Shown here: one piece after another, positions 28,580 through 37,759 of the stretch
How the letters are laid out: every line of letters starts with the position of its first letter
Numbering within the stretch: the stretch's first letter is position 1
Source of the DNA: Nitrospinaceae bacterium
Lineage (GTDB): Bacteria > Nitrospinota > Nitrospinia > Nitrospinales > VA-1
Assembly: GCA_029261695.1 (NCBI GenBank)
Contig: JAJDAV010000014.1
Location: forward strand, 1 to 50,376
Direction: 5' to 3'
Length of the DNA: 50,376 nucleotides
The notes under the pieces: model-generated
Database searches by the model: none
Told to the model about the DNA's origin: nothing
The model's input: only the letters and a program-made list of their open reading frames with translations
Position numbers and translations under genes: made by a program

Positions 28580-29260
28580 ATGAAAGAGATTAAATCGTTT
28601 CCATTCAAAATGGACGCAATTAATGATGCAGGTGAGTTTTGCGGTTACGCTTCTACATTCGGGTCTATCGATCTGGGTGGTGACGTGGTGGTAAAAGGCG
28701 CATATAAAAAAACATTGATTGAGAGTAAGGGACGATTCCCTATTCTCGACCACCACGATCCCACCCGCCAAATTGGTTGGAATGTAGAAGCTCATGAAGA
28801 CGAACGTGGTTTATTTGTACGTGGCTTGCTCGACTTGAATGTTACTGCGGCAAAGGAACGTCATAGTTTAATGAAAATGGCGCAGAACATTGGCGGAAGG
28901 ACCGGGCTTTCCATCGGTTTTCGGGTTATTAAAGAAGAGGCCGATAACAAACGTCCTGAAATCCGCCTGCTTAAAGAAATTCAACTCATGGAATACAGTG
29001 TTGTTACGTTTCCGATGAACCGCCAGGCAGGGGTCATCAGCGTGAAAGCCAAAGAAGAATTGATCGGCCAGTTTTTAAAAAACGCCGTAGGAATGGATCC
29101 GAGGCAGACTCGGCTGGCGATTCGCAATTTAAAATCACTCCTTATCAGGAAAAATGAGCCGGGTTTGACCCACTCTTTTGGCAAAGGAGCCGATTTTAAG
29201 GGAAAAGGGATGCTGCGGCAATCCCTTCAAAGGCTATTGAATGATGTAAGACAAGCATAA
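28580..29260 (+). CDS. HK97-family prohead protease
   Basis: 226 aa, with AAGGTG before the ATG. It is a herpesvirus-assemblin-type serine protease that matures the procapsid. The GYASTFGSIDLGGDVV opening and LDHHDPTRQIG (catalytic His) are family-typical. So are GRTGLSIGF (catalytic Ser) and MEYSVVTFPMNR. It is placed between portal and major capsid genes as in HK97-like phages. A low-complexity C-terminus after about residue 160 resembles the usual self-cleaved tail. Confidence 0.95.
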   Translation: MKEIKSFPFKMDAINDAGEFCGYASTFGSIDLGGDVVVKGAYKKTLIESKGRFPILDHHDPTRQIGWNVEAHEDERGLFVRGLLDLNVTAAKERHSLMKMAQNIGGRTGLSIGFRVIKEEADNKRPEIRLLKEIQLMEYSVVTFPMNRQAGVISVKAKEELIGQFLKNAVGMDPRQTRLAIRNLKSLLIRKNEPGLTHSFGKGADFKGKGMLRQSLQRLLNDVRQA

Positions 29261-29377
29261 TTTACTTAAAACAACCCAATTTACCCTCGTTTGGCCCAAA
29301 TAATTATGAAAAGGTTCCTTATTATATAGGTACTTTCATAAGGTGCCTGCGGGGGTTTCTTTTTGAAGGAGAATGAC

Positions 29378-30568
29378 ATGGAAGAGATCAAACAGCTCGT
29401 AGAAGAGCTCAACCAGGCATTTTTGGAACACAGAAGCAAAAATGACCAACGTTTATCGGAAATTCAGAAAAAGGGATATGCCGACCCAGTTTTAGAAGAA
29501 CAGGTAGACCGTATTGCTAAAGAGATACAAAACCTTACGGAAGTGAAACAGCGCATTGAAAAAGTTGAGACCAAATTGAATCGCCCCGCAATGGCAGAAC
29601 ATGAAAACCTAGACCCCCACTCAAATGCAAGGAAGCAGGCTGTGGTGCATTACCTTAGAAAAGGTGAGGGGCTATTATCTGCGGATGAAGTCAAATTACT
29701 TTCTTCGGATAGTGATCCGGACGGTGGTTATTGGATGACTCCTGAAATTTCTGAACGCGCGGTTCAAAAAGTTTATGAGACTTCTCCGATGCGCAATATC
29801 GCTACGGTAGAAACTATTTCAAGTGATGCTTTGGAAATTCCTGAAGATCTTAACGAAGCGGACAGTGGTTGGACCAGTGAACGTGCATCTCGTCCTGAAA
29901 CAAACACTCCGCAGATTGGTGTTCGCCGCATTCCAGTGCATGAACTTTATGCGATGCCAAAAGCAACGCAAACATTGCTCGATGATTCACGCATTGATGT
30001 CGAAACCTGGTTATCAATGAAGATCGCGGACAAAATGTCGCGCATAGAAAATTCATCCTTCGTAAACGGGGATGGTTCTGGAAAACCTCGTGGAATTCTT
30101 ACCTACCTGGCGGGGACAAACAATCCGGGAGAGGTTCAACAAATTAATACTGGAAATGCCAGCTCATTGACAGCTGATGGGCTTCGCACTCTTTTTTATG
30201 CATTGAAAAGTCCATACATTCCCAATGCAAGGTGGCTTATGTCCCGAAGCGCGATTGAAGAAGTCTCAAAATTAAAAGACTCCAGCGGTTCTTATATTTG
30301 GCAACCCGGTTTCCAAGAAGGCGAACCACAAACGTTGTTGGGCCATCCCATTGAACGTATGGAAGATATGCCGCAAGTTGCAGCGAATTCTTTGTCTGTA
30401 GCATTTGGTGATTTTAGTCAGGCTTATACCATTGTTGATCGGATGGGATTACGTGTTTTACGTGATCCATTCAGTTCCAAACCCTTTGTATTGTTTTACA
30501 CCACAAAACGCACCGGTGGCGATGTGACTAATTTCGAAGCTTTTGCCATTCAGAAAACTGCTGCATAG
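29378..30568 (+). CDS. HK97-fold major capsid protein
   Basis: 396 aa from the ATG at 29378, with AAGGAG 8 nt upstream. The N-terminal part (about residues 1-95) is a charged coiled coil, the delta/scaffold domain that the preceding protease would remove. The HK97 core begins at SDPDGGYWMTPEISERAVQK and includes VNGDGSGKPRGILTYL, which is characteristic. The C-terminal AFGDFSQAYTIVDRMGLRVL is also family-typical. It builds the icosahedral shell. No separate scaffold gene is seen. Confidence 0.96.
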   Translation: MEEIKQLVEELNQAFLEHRSKNDQRLSEIQKKGYADPVLEEQVDRIAKEIQNLTEVKQRIEKVETKLNRPAMAEHENLDPHSNARKQAVVHYLRKGEGLLSADEVKLLSSDSDPDGGYWMTPEISERAVQKVYETSPMRNIATVETISSDALEIPEDLNEADSGWTSERASRPETNTPQIGVRRIPVHELYAMPKATQTLLDDSRIDVETWLSMKIADKMSRIENSSFVNGDGSGKPRGILTYLAGTNNPGEVQQINTGNASSLTADGLRTLFYALKSPYIPNARWLMSRSAIEEVSKLKDSSGSYIWQPGFQEGEPQTLLGHPIERMEDMPQVAANSLSVAFGDFSQAYTIVDRMGLRVLRDPFSSKPFVLFYTTKRTGGDVTNFEAFAIQKTAA

Positions 30569-30646
30569 CAGTACCTCAGCTTAAGTTCTTAATCCTTTTA
30601 ATGAAAGGGTTGGAGCGATAAATAAATAATCCATACGGAGACGGAA

Positions 30647-31024
30647 ATGAAAGATTTTAAGAATAATTTTGATGTTGTCAATTCCATTGACCCAGATGAT
30701 TACATAGCAGATGAAAATGGGACAGGAGTGGACCTTCGTGGTTTTGATGGATCAGCCATAGTGTTCAGTGTAGGTACGGTGACTGATGGTACTCATACTC
30801 CGAATATTCAGGAATCGGATGATAATTCCAATTGGAGTGATATCAGTGCAGACGATCAGCATGGTTCATTGGTTGATTTTGTTTCTGATACTAATCAGCT
30901 TGTTGGATACAGAGGAAACAAGCGATACCTTCGTGCAGTGCTAACGATTAGCGGGGCTACTACAGGTGCGCAGGCTGCGGCATTGGTTGCTCGTGGTGTT
31001 CCACATCATTCTCCTGTTAATTGA
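30647..31024 (+). CDS. Putative capsid decoration protein
   Basis: 125 aa, with GGAGACGGA before the ATG. A beta-rich protein with VDLRGFDGSAIVFSVGTVTD, IQESDDNSNWSDISADD and KRYLRAVLTISGATTGAQ. Such proteins commonly follow major capsid genes in HK97-like phages; a decoration or stabilising role is likely but not shown by any catalytic motif. Confidence 0.65.
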   Translation: MKDFKNNFDVVNSIDPDDYIADENGTGVDLRGFDGSAIVFSVGTVTDGTHTPNIQESDDNSNWSDISADDQHGSLVDFVSDTNQLVGYRGNKRYLRAVLTISGATTGAQAAALVARGVPHHSPVN

Positions 31025-31034
31025 TTTTAAAATT

Positions 31035-31062
31035 CCTCTTTCCTGGTTCGCCGGGAAAGGGG
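31035..31062 (+). promoter_or_regulatory. UUCG-tetraloop hairpin between head genes
   Basis: CTTTCCTGG (31038-31046) pairs with CCGGGAAAG (31051-31059) around loop TTCG, and pairing extends three more bases outward on each side. There is no U-tract directly after it, so RNA processing or stability is more likely than termination. It lies 17 bp upstream of the next start codon. Confidence 0.6.
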
Positions 31063-31078
31063 GGAACCGGACGTTTTT

Positions 31079-31282
31079 ATGAAAATTAAGATGCTTAAAA
31101 CCCGACAAGGGTCACCGGATGGTATTTCAGTTCATACCTATTGCGCGGAAGATATTGTTGAAATTCCCGAGGAACTTGCAAAAGTTTTTATTCGCAAGCG
31201 TTGGGCTAAAAATATGGAATCTAAAAATCTGGGTAATGCTCCTGAAAATAAAAGAGCCAGAGCCCGAAAAAAAAGTGGCTAA
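31079..31282 (+). CDS. Small phage protein (head-region, MKIKMLKTRQGSP type)
   Basis: 67 aa. It begins MKIKMLKTRQGSPDGISVHT and includes VEIPEELAKVFIRKRWAKN, followed by a basic tail. Short proteins of this type occur between capsid and connector genes of many siphophages. No function is assigned. The stop codon is 4 bp before the connector start at 31287. Confidence 0.65.
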   Translation: MKIKMLKTRQGSPDGISVHTYCAEDIVEIPEELAKVFIRKRWAKNMESKNLGNAPENKRARARKKSG

Positions 31283-31286
31283 TAAC

Positions 31287-31922
31287 ATGGCATTAAAAAT
31301 TAAAACTTCACCTTCTTTGGAACCGGTTACGGTTGCCGAAGCTAAAAATCTGTTGCGTATTGATGATGGTAACGATGACACCTTGATCGCATCCATGATT
31401 ACTGCAATTCGTCAACGCGCTGAAGAATGGACTAGCCGGTCATTTATTACCCAGACTTGGACACTTTGGCTGGATGAATTTCCTTTTCGGACTGGAAACA
31501 GGATCCAAAGTATAAATGGGCGGGTCATGGTAATTCCACGACCTCCGATGCAGTCGGTCTCATTTATCAAAACTTACGATAAAGATAATGCAGCGTCAAT
31601 TTTCGAAGCAAGTAACTATTTTGTTGATATTGCCTCATCCCCTGGAAGGATTGCTTTGAATGAAAATAGTACTTGGCCCACCCCGCTTAGAAAATTTAGT
31701 TCTGTGGAAGTTGAATTTATGGCGGGCTATGGATCCACTGCAAGTAATATTCCGGAAGGAATTAAACAAGGCATGTTGCAGTGGATAAAACTATTATTCG
31801 CAAATAAATCCAAGTTATACGAATCTGATGAATCAACTCCAGGGTTATTGGAGATGAATCAAATACCTATACCTCCCCTGGTACGGATGCTTTGGGAACC
31901 CTATAGGCTTGTTCAGCTTTAA
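31287..31922 (+). CDS. Head-tail connector protein (gp6-like adaptor)
   Basis: 211 aa from the ATG at 31287. The VTVAEAKNLLRIDDGNDDTLIASMITAIRQRAEEWTSRSF segment is the classic helical start of the phage gp6/DNA-packaging connector family. A beta-rich middle (QTWTLWLDEFP) and a helical end follow. It forms the ring below the portal. An in-frame start further upstream (31119) would overlap the preceding gene almost entirely and is rejected. Confidence 0.85.
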   Translation: MALKIKTSPSLEPVTVAEAKNLLRIDDGNDDTLIASMITAIRQRAEEWTSRSFITQTWTLWLDEFPFRTGNRIQSINGRVMVIPRPPMQSVSFIKTYDKDNAASIFEASNYFVDIASSPGRIALNENSTWPTPLRKFSSVEVEFMAGYGSTASNIPEGIKQGMLQWIKLLFANKSKLYESDESTPGLLEMNQIPIPPLVRMLWEPYRLVQL

Positions 31923-31935
31923 AAAATAAATTGAT

Positions 31936-32403
31936 ATGTCTATTACAGTTCAGCTTGACTCGTTTGGAAAAATTAAAAACTGGTTAAAAAACTTATCTAT
32001 TAGTTTGAAAAATGTGGCAAACGCTACAGGCCGAAGGGTTACTAATGATTCTGAACAACTTGCAAAAGAGCGGGTGCGTTCTCCAAATATGAAACCCGAG
32101 AAAAGAACCGGGGCCTATCTTCAGTCGATTGAATCGGAATTTAAAGGTGGCACCGTTTCTTTTCTGGGAACTTTGAAAAGCGATTCTTCTATCGCCGGTA
32201 TTATTGAGTTTGGTAGTCGACCGCATATTATTAGACCCAAAGGCAATAAAATTTTGTTTTGGCCGGGAGCTAAACATCCCGCAAAAGAAGTTCAGCATCC
32301 CGGAACTCCAGAATTTCGCGTTCTTGGGGATGCTGTAGAGGCGGGTATTTTTAAAGTAGATGAAAAACTTGCAAAAGAATTTAAGAAACATTTTAAAACT
32401 TAA
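31936..32403 (+). CDS. HK97 gp10-family tail completion protein
   Basis: 155 aa. It has an N-terminal helical segment (FGKIKNWLKNLSISLKNVANATGRRVTND), an RTGAYLQSIESEF turn, IAGIIEFGSRPHIIRPKGNK and a C-terminal TPEFRVLGDAVEAG. These are features of the HK97 gp10-like or minor tail family that joins connector and tail. It lies 13 bp after the connector gene. Confidence 0.8.
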   Translation: MSITVQLDSFGKIKNWLKNLSISLKNVANATGRRVTNDSEQLAKERVRSPNMKPEKRTGAYLQSIESEFKGGTVSFLGTLKSDSSIAGIIEFGSRPHIIRPKGNKILFWPGAKHPAKEVQHPGTPEFRVLGDAVEAGIFKVDEKLAKEFKKHFKT

Positions 32404-32426
32404 ATTAACTTAATTCGTGGAGAGTA

Positions 32427-32900
32427 GTGGTGACCGACTACACAGCTTTTGGTAATGCCATTAAAACAACCTTACAAAACGATACGTGGATAGGGAATAA
32501 CGTTCGAACGGTAGAAATTCATAAGCGAGGATTCTCAATTCAGGAAGAGAAGGACGCGCGGTATTTTTCTAAGGAGGATCTTCCTGCTATTGCTGTTATT
32601 CCCAATTCTGGAGCCAAACAGCAAGAAATTCAAACTACCAATGAAATTCGTGAGACTGTTCCAGCACAGATCGTTACGGTTACTCGAATGCGCAATGCGC
32701 AAATTGGAAATGAAGAAAATCTTTTGGTTGTTAATAATATTGAACGGATTCTTGATAAACAAAAGAGTTCTACAAACAATCTTGGAATTGATGCTTTCGT
32801 ACAAAGCGTTAGCACCACGGGGGAACAGTTTAAAAAAGGGGAATACTATTATTTTATTTCTACGACAACAGCCCAAATTGAAATAATAACCCCATTCTAA
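32427..32900 (+). CDS. Putative tail terminator/completion protein
   Basis: 157 aa. The start is GTG at 32427 (a second GTG follows), with GGAGAG upstream. The fold pattern is an N-terminal helix, DLPAIAVIPNSG, then alternating strands ending KGEYYYFISTTTAQIEIITPF. Position between the gp10-like gene and the tail tube gene indicates tail terminator or joining protein; the sequence itself gives no firm family. Confidence 0.6.
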   Translation: MVTDYTAFGNAIKTTLQNDTWIGNNVRTVEIHKRGFSIQEEKDARYFSKEDLPAIAVIPNSGAKQQEIQTTNEIRETVPAQIVTVTRMRNAQIGNEENLLVVNNIERILDKQKSSTNNLGIDAFVQSVSTTGEQFKKGEYYYFISTTTAQIEIITPF

Positions 32901-32957
32901 TAATTCATTAAAAATATTAACGAGGGCTGCATGCTATTGCAGTTTGAGGATAAAACT

Positions 32958-34001
32958 ATGGCGACAAAAAGAATTACCACCGGATGGCGAGGGTTTTCCA
33001 CGGCAAAAGAAACAACCTATGGAACTCCGGCAGTACTGGCAACTTCCTTTAATTTTGAAGGACCTATTACCGATATCCAACCAAATGAGGTTCAAACGGA
33101 TGAAAATGAGGTAACTGGATTGAATGAACCCGCAAAACAGGAAGTTCTCAACTGGAAACTCGATGGCAGCCATCAACAACGGGCCATGCCACATAATCTC
33201 GCGCACTTTTTAACAATGGTTATGGGAAAAGTCACCACAGATCAACCAGATATTGCAAACGATCCCAGTGTTTATCGACATTATATTGAGCGTGACCTAA
33301 TTAGCATTACCCTGCCTTCTCTGACCATGGTGGAGTATGACGGAATTGCCGCAAAACGATTCAGTGGATTGTTTGGAAAATCTGTAAAAATTAGTGGCGA
33401 ACGCGGTGACTTTGTAAAACTTGATGCCCAGTTCGGTGGTATGGGGAAGGAAGAGTCCAGTATCGATTCTAAGCCCACAGTTGTTGGAGAATCTTATCTG
33501 CGTTATGGGGATGTTAATTTTATGCGAGGTGGTTCCCTGTCTGGATCTGTTTCTTCAGGTGATCTTTCTATCGTTGGTACCCCTACCTCACTTAAGGGAG
33601 ATTTACAATCATTCGAATGGACGATTGATAACCAGGCTCAAACTATTTATGAAATGGGTGATAGCAGCAGCTTTGTAAGCCGTGTAGAACGTGGTGATAA
33701 GTTCAGCCAAAGTTTGTCAGCATCCCTCGAAATGCAAGACGATACACACAAAACTGGGCTGATTAACGGCACTGAATATGTGATTAATATTCCCATCACC
33801 GGTTCGGTTATTGGTGGAGGATCCGGGTCATATAAATTTTCATGCGACATTATTTTTCCGAAAGTAGTTTATAAAGAGGCAAAGAAAGATCGAGATGGAG
33901 AAGTTGTTAAGGTTAATGCAGAATTTCAAATTCTTGAAGATACGACTTATGGTTCCGTGATTGTTAAAATTATTAATGAGCAAACAAGTTATCTAATTTA
34001 A
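32958..34001 (+). CDS. Phage tail tube protein
   Basis: 347 aa from the ATG at 32958 (GAGG 8 nt upstream); an in-frame ATG at 32931 is also preceded by GAGGG. MATKRITTGWRGFSTAKETTYGTP, then FNFEGPITDIQPNEVQTDENEVTG, and a long beta-rich body (LSIVGTPTSLKGDLQSFEWTID) are typical of siphophage major tail tube proteins. It forms the tube polymerised on the tape measure. In most siphophages the chaperone and tape-measure genes follow here; in this cassette they lie 10 kb upstream. Confidence 0.85.
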   Translation: MATKRITTGWRGFSTAKETTYGTPAVLATSFNFEGPITDIQPNEVQTDENEVTGLNEPAKQEVLNWKLDGSHQQRAMPHNLAHFLTMVMGKVTTDQPDIANDPSVYRHYIERDLISITLPSLTMVEYDGIAAKRFSGLFGKSVKISGERGDFVKLDAQFGGMGKEESSIDSKPTVVGESYLRYGDVNFMRGGSLSGSVSSGDLSIVGTPTSLKGDLQSFEWTIDNQAQTIYEMGDSSSFVSRVERGDKFSQSLSASLEMQDDTHKTGLINGTEYVINIPITGSVIGGGSGSYKFSCDIIFPKVVYKEAKKDRDGEVVKVNAEFQILEDTTYGSVIVKIINEQTSYLI

Positions 34002-34091
34002 AAATAGAAATGAGGGTTAACCCAAAATTTGATTTATTAATTAATTTAATCTTGAAATTTGAGGTTAATTTTTTTCTTTTGGAGTTTGTTT

Positions 34092-34466
34092 ATGAGTTTT
34101 GGTTTTTATTTTCCAATGAAAACATCTTCTGTAGTTCAATGGATACCCGAAACGTTCCCCGATTATCCTGCGCTTGAGCCTGTAGACTTTCCTGAACAAG
34201 TTACCTCAATTACGTCTGGTGGTACGGTTTATGTCCAAGACAAAGGACCCTTCCTAGAATTGTTTTCTCTTTCTTTCAGCCGGGTGAGTCAGGTAGACAG
34301 GGACGGGGCCCTGGTATTTTTTAAAACGGTTAAAAAATCGTTTGAAAGTTTTGAATATGAAGACAGAACGGGAACCTTACACACCGTTAGATGGATGAAT
34401 TCGTTTAATTTCCAATTGGTAGTTTTTGGAAAGTATTCAGGGTCGATTGAATTGCGAAAACAATAG
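34092..34466 (+). CDS. Small tail protein downstream of tail tube
   Basis: 124 aa from the ATG at 34092, with GGAG 8 nt upstream. A beta-strand pattern (VTSITSGGTVYVQDKGPFLELFSLSFSR, SFNFQLVVFGKYSGSIELRK) resembles short distal-tail or tail-tip components. No firm family. It belongs to the operon that leads to the tail hub gene. Confidence 0.65.
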   Translation: MSFGFYFPMKTSSVVQWIPETFPDYPALEPVDFPEQVTSITSGGTVYVQDKGPFLELFSLSFSRVSQVDRDGALVFFKTVKKSFESFEYEDRTGTLHTVRWMNSFNFQLVVFGKYSGSIELRKQ

Positions 34467-34475
34467 GAGAAAAAG

Positions 34476-34793
34476 ATGTTGGATTGGAATAATTGTGGGC
34501 TAGATGATTTCTCGTTTGAAATTAATGGTGAAGAAATTCAGGAAATTGGTCAAAGGCAAATGTTTCCTGTAAAAGTTTTTTATAAAGATGGGACATTGGC
34601 TTTTATTACATCTATTCCTTTTCGATCAGAATTTTATTGGCAACTTCGCGGGCGAGAAGACTGGAAAGAAAAATTGATGGCCATTATAAAGCAACGTTTA
34701 AAGGTAGAAATAACCGAACGGATTCGGTCTAGCCAAATGACTATTGATGACAAATTGGAAATTATTGAAACGGGTCAAAAGACAATTGTTTAA
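34476..34793 (+). CDS. Hypothetical tail-region protein
   Basis: 105 aa. An N-terminal beta segment (DDFSFEINGEEIQEIGQRQM) is followed by a basic helical end (EKLMAIIKQRLKVEITERIR). No family recognised. It is spaced 9 bp after the previous gene and 22 bp before the tail hub gene, so it is almost certainly translated in the tail operon. Confidence 0.65.
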   Translation: MLDWNNCGLDDFSFEINGEEIQEIGQRQMFPVKVFYKDGTLAFITSIPFRSEFYWQLRGREDWKEKLMAIIKQRLKVEITERIRSSQMTIDDKLEIIETGQKTIV

Positions 34794-34815
34794 TTGCCTA
34801 TTTTGAGGAAAATTA

Positions 34816-37710
34816 ATGAGAACGGATTTTACTACGGGCTTTACAACAGCTCGGATTAAAAAGGCGAATGCGCCCATCAATCTAATACAGATTGATTGGC
34901 CGGCACTGAATGGCTTGTCTGCATTGACTCTACGATTTACCGACCGCAAGGGTATAAATATTGATGGAGTGGATTGGTTTCCTCTTGTTAAGGATATGGG
35001 GAATATTGATAGACTTATTACAGCGGATCACCTTACAGCAAATTCTGGAGCTAGTCTTACCGTGGAAGTTGTAAATGTTCCTGTAAGCTTGTTTGGTTTG
35101 GAAAATAGGTTTTCTCATCTGTTTCGGAATCGTCCACCTGAGGCTTCTACGGTTAAAGTTTACCAATGGTTTGCGGGAGAGGGACTCGCAGGTTCTGACT
35201 TTGCTGAAATTTTTGTAGCCCGTATGGGTGATCCTATCACTTATGATGAGTCTACTTGTACCTTTGATTTAATTGATATTTCAGAAGGTTATGGTTCGCG
35301 TATTCTAGGAAATTCGATTAGCCTTCAGGATTACCCGAATGCACCTGAAGATTCCATTGGAAAAACTAAACCCATTGTTATAGGGGCTGTTGATGGTGCT
35401 CCAGGGATATTGGTGCGGAAATCGCAACAAACCGTGCTGACATCTGTTGCCACACCTGGTGGATCGATTTTGACAGTGGCATCGACTGAGAAATTTCCTT
35501 CCTCTGGGACACTAGTGATAAATGATGATGAGGTGGATTACACGAGTATTAATTCTTCCCAGTTTTTAGGATGTAGCGGTATTAATGAATTTCATTATGC
35601 CGACGATTCGGTTTTGGAAAAGGTTGCGGATCATAGATATTTATTTAGTGACCCAAGATATCCAATCAAAAATATTTCCAATGTGAAGGTTGGTGGGCAT
35701 TTTGTGGGTTCTGGAGATTATTCTATAGATATCAATTTAGGTGAAGTGGTCTTCAGTTCGAAACCAAAAATATCCGATTCCATTGATACAAAATTTCTTC
35801 AAGCTCAGAACGACCAAGTTGGTTCTGGAAATACGGCTTTTGATCCTATAAATGCCATGATTCCAAATAGCCCGACTAGTTACGCTAAAATTAATCAGAA
35901 TAACGACACCCTTTCTTTAAAGCAAACTGACAACCTGCCCAATATTGGAGAAATTGGAAAAGTATTTTTGAGAGTTGAACATTTTGTAGAGGAAAAACTA
36001 CCTAATGATAGCTTAACGGCGCACATTACCGGTGTGGGTCAGGTTGGAAGTTTGTCGGCCCCGGCTGTAGATGATGTGGTAGTGGCCAGTGGGACAACCG
36101 ATATTACTCATACTCATTTGGATACTTTGGGTTTTCCTATTACTGATCCTCAACATCAACACTCAGAGTCTTTGCCTCCCAAAATTACACAAAATGCTCT
36201 ATCGGGCGTTGGTGGCCAGGTGATTATTTTGACATCTGGTCAAACACATACCATTTCTTTTGCTGACCCCGGTCCTGGCACTTGGGCAACAGCAGAATAT
36301 GGAATATCATTTGAATGGACGGGTACAGCTGCAGGCGGATCTTTTAAAGCGGTTTCTGCTACCTCACAGTGCAACTCCTCTTTTGGTTATCAACTTTGGT
36401 CTATTAGCGGTACAACACAGACCTATTCCACGGGTGGGAACATTGATAATGCCTGCAATACCATTGTTATTGGTCATAATACCAGTCTGGTTCATTTTTA
36501 TATAAGATCCGCTACTCGGGTTATTACCATGGCAACAGCAAATTCCGTTTCTATTCAACCCACAAATATTTCCACTTCTAAGGCTGGAGAGATTTCACAG
36601 CATGTTTCCAGTCCCGCGGTAAGCTCTACATCGGAAAAAGCTACGCGCAGCGTAATTGATCTTTTTGATATTTCGTCTCATGTAAATGGTGATTGGAACT
36701 GGTTCGAGGATCGAGAAAGCCAGATTAAATATAGTGGTTCAAGCGATGGGCGTACGGCCTTTATTGTTCATTTGGCTTATGAGGTGGAATATGCAAGACG
36801 GAGAATCGAATTTACCGATAAAGTTTCTGCGGAAATTTCAGGAGTTCAAGATGATGCGGTAGCAACTATTACAGGAAATGCCCATTCATTGATTGAACGA
36901 CCGGACCATATTTTTAAGTGGTCTATTCTTCATGGATTGAAGTTGGACGCCTCTCAAATTGATCTTAATTCCATTGACCAAGCTGGAATCTTATTTGGTA
37001 ATTCCGATTATTTGTTTGGAGGCATTGTTCAGGAAAAGGTTTCTTTTTCCGATTTGTGGCAACAATGGGGAAAGGAATGCAGGTCCTATTTATATTGGGA
37101 TTTGGGGAAGGCTAAAATCCTTTTTCGGCCTTTAAATCTGTCTACCTCGGAAACCGTTGTTAATAAGATTATTTTAGAAAATATGGTTTTGATTGATTCA
37201 AACGGTGTGATTGAGTTTAAGGTTACGCGGAACCCCATTAGTAATGTTGTAAATAAATTGGACCTTAGGTTTAACAGGAATTGGACGAATAATGATTACC
37301 ATGCGGTGGAAAGCTTTTTGGATTTGGAATCTCAAAATAAATTTGGGTTAAAAGAAAAACCGGGAGAGTTCGAATTTAATTGGATTCGTGATCAAACCAT
37401 GGCTTCCGATATTGGGAATTACTATTTGGAAGAGTTAAAGGAGCCAAGGGATGTTTATGATATAGGTTTACTTTTGGACAATATGGAAATTGAAAAGGGA
37501 GATATCCTTGAGGTTAATCCTCCAATTCATGAACTTAAAAAGGTGCATGCCCTTGTTCTTGGATCGGGGAGAGTCGTGGGTTCTGGTGTTGACCAGAGAA
37601 TGGATACTGTAAGAATTCTTGCAAGACAGATGGGAGGGGTTGTGGGTAATAACGGATTTGGTCTACAGGGTTTTGGAACAAGTGGGTTTGCAGGGGTAGA
37701 AAGAAATTGA
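34816..37710 (+). CDS. Large tail hub/tip protein
   Basis: 964 aa, the largest cassette gene, with GAGG before the ATG. The N-terminal 200 residues (NLIQIDWPALNGLSALTLRF, VEVVNVPVSLFGLENRFS, YQWFAGEGL) look like a baseplate-hub fold. The middle (about residues 395-610) is rich in Thr, Ser, Gly and His and may be an inserted host-contact domain. The last 300 residues (SDLWQQWGKECRSYLYWDLG onward) end in a Gly-rich tail. A tail-tip protein that contacts the cell is the likely role; no enzymatic motif was seen. Confidence 0.75.
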   Translation: MRTDFTTGFTTARIKKANAPINLIQIDWPALNGLSALTLRFTDRKGINIDGVDWFPLVKDMGNIDRLITADHLTANSGASLTVEVVNVPVSLFGLENRFSHLFRNRPPEASTVKVYQWFAGEGLAGSDFAEIFVARMGDPITYDESTCTFDLIDISEGYGSRILGNSISLQDYPNAPEDSIGKTKPIVIGAVDGAPGILVRKSQQTVLTSVATPGGSILTVASTEKFPSSGTLVINDDEVDYTSINSSQFLGCSGINEFHYADDSVLEKVADHRYLFSDPRYPIKNISNVKVGGHFVGSGDYSIDINLGEVVFSSKPKISDSIDTKFLQAQNDQVGSGNTAFDPINAMIPNSPTSYAKINQNNDTLSLKQTDNLPNIGEIGKVFLRVEHFVEEKLPNDSLTAHITGVGQVGSLSAPAVDDVVVASGTTDITHTHLDTLGFPITDPQHQHSESLPPKITQNALSGVGGQVIILTSGQTHTISFADPGPGTWATAEYGISFEWTGTAAGGSFKAVSATSQCNSSFGYQLWSISGTTQTYSTGGNIDNACNTIVIGHNTSLVHFYIRSATRVITMATANSVSIQPTNISTSKAGEISQHVSSPAVSSTSEKATRSVIDLFDISSHVNGDWNWFEDRESQIKYSGSSDGRTAFIVHLAYEVEYARRRIEFTDKVSAEISGVQDDAVATITGNAHSLIERPDHIFKWSILHGLKLDASQIDLNSIDQAGILFGNSDYLFGGIVQEKVSFSDLWQQWGKECRSYLYWDLGKAKILFRPLNLSTSETVVNKIILENMVLIDSNGVIEFKVTRNPISNVVNKLDLRFNRNWTNNDYHAVESFLDLESQNKFGLKEKPGEFEFNWIRDQTMASDIGNYYLEELKEPRDVYDIGLLLDNMEIEKGDILEVNPPIHELKKVHALVLGSGRVVGSGVDQRMDTVRILARQMGGVVGNNGFGLQGFGTSGFAGVERN

Positions 37711-37759
37711 CTTAAAAAACTATATTAAATTTGGAATGTTAAAACGATTGAGGTTATGA

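Noticed and set aside
29281-29360. Terminator between protease and capsid genes
   Set aside because: The GGTGCCTGCGGGGGTTTC segment does not give a consistent stem; pairing fails after three bases.
31119-31286. Upstream extension of the connector protein
   Set aside because: It would overlap nearly the whole of the small gene at 31079-31282; the conserved connector sequence begins at the ATG at 31287.
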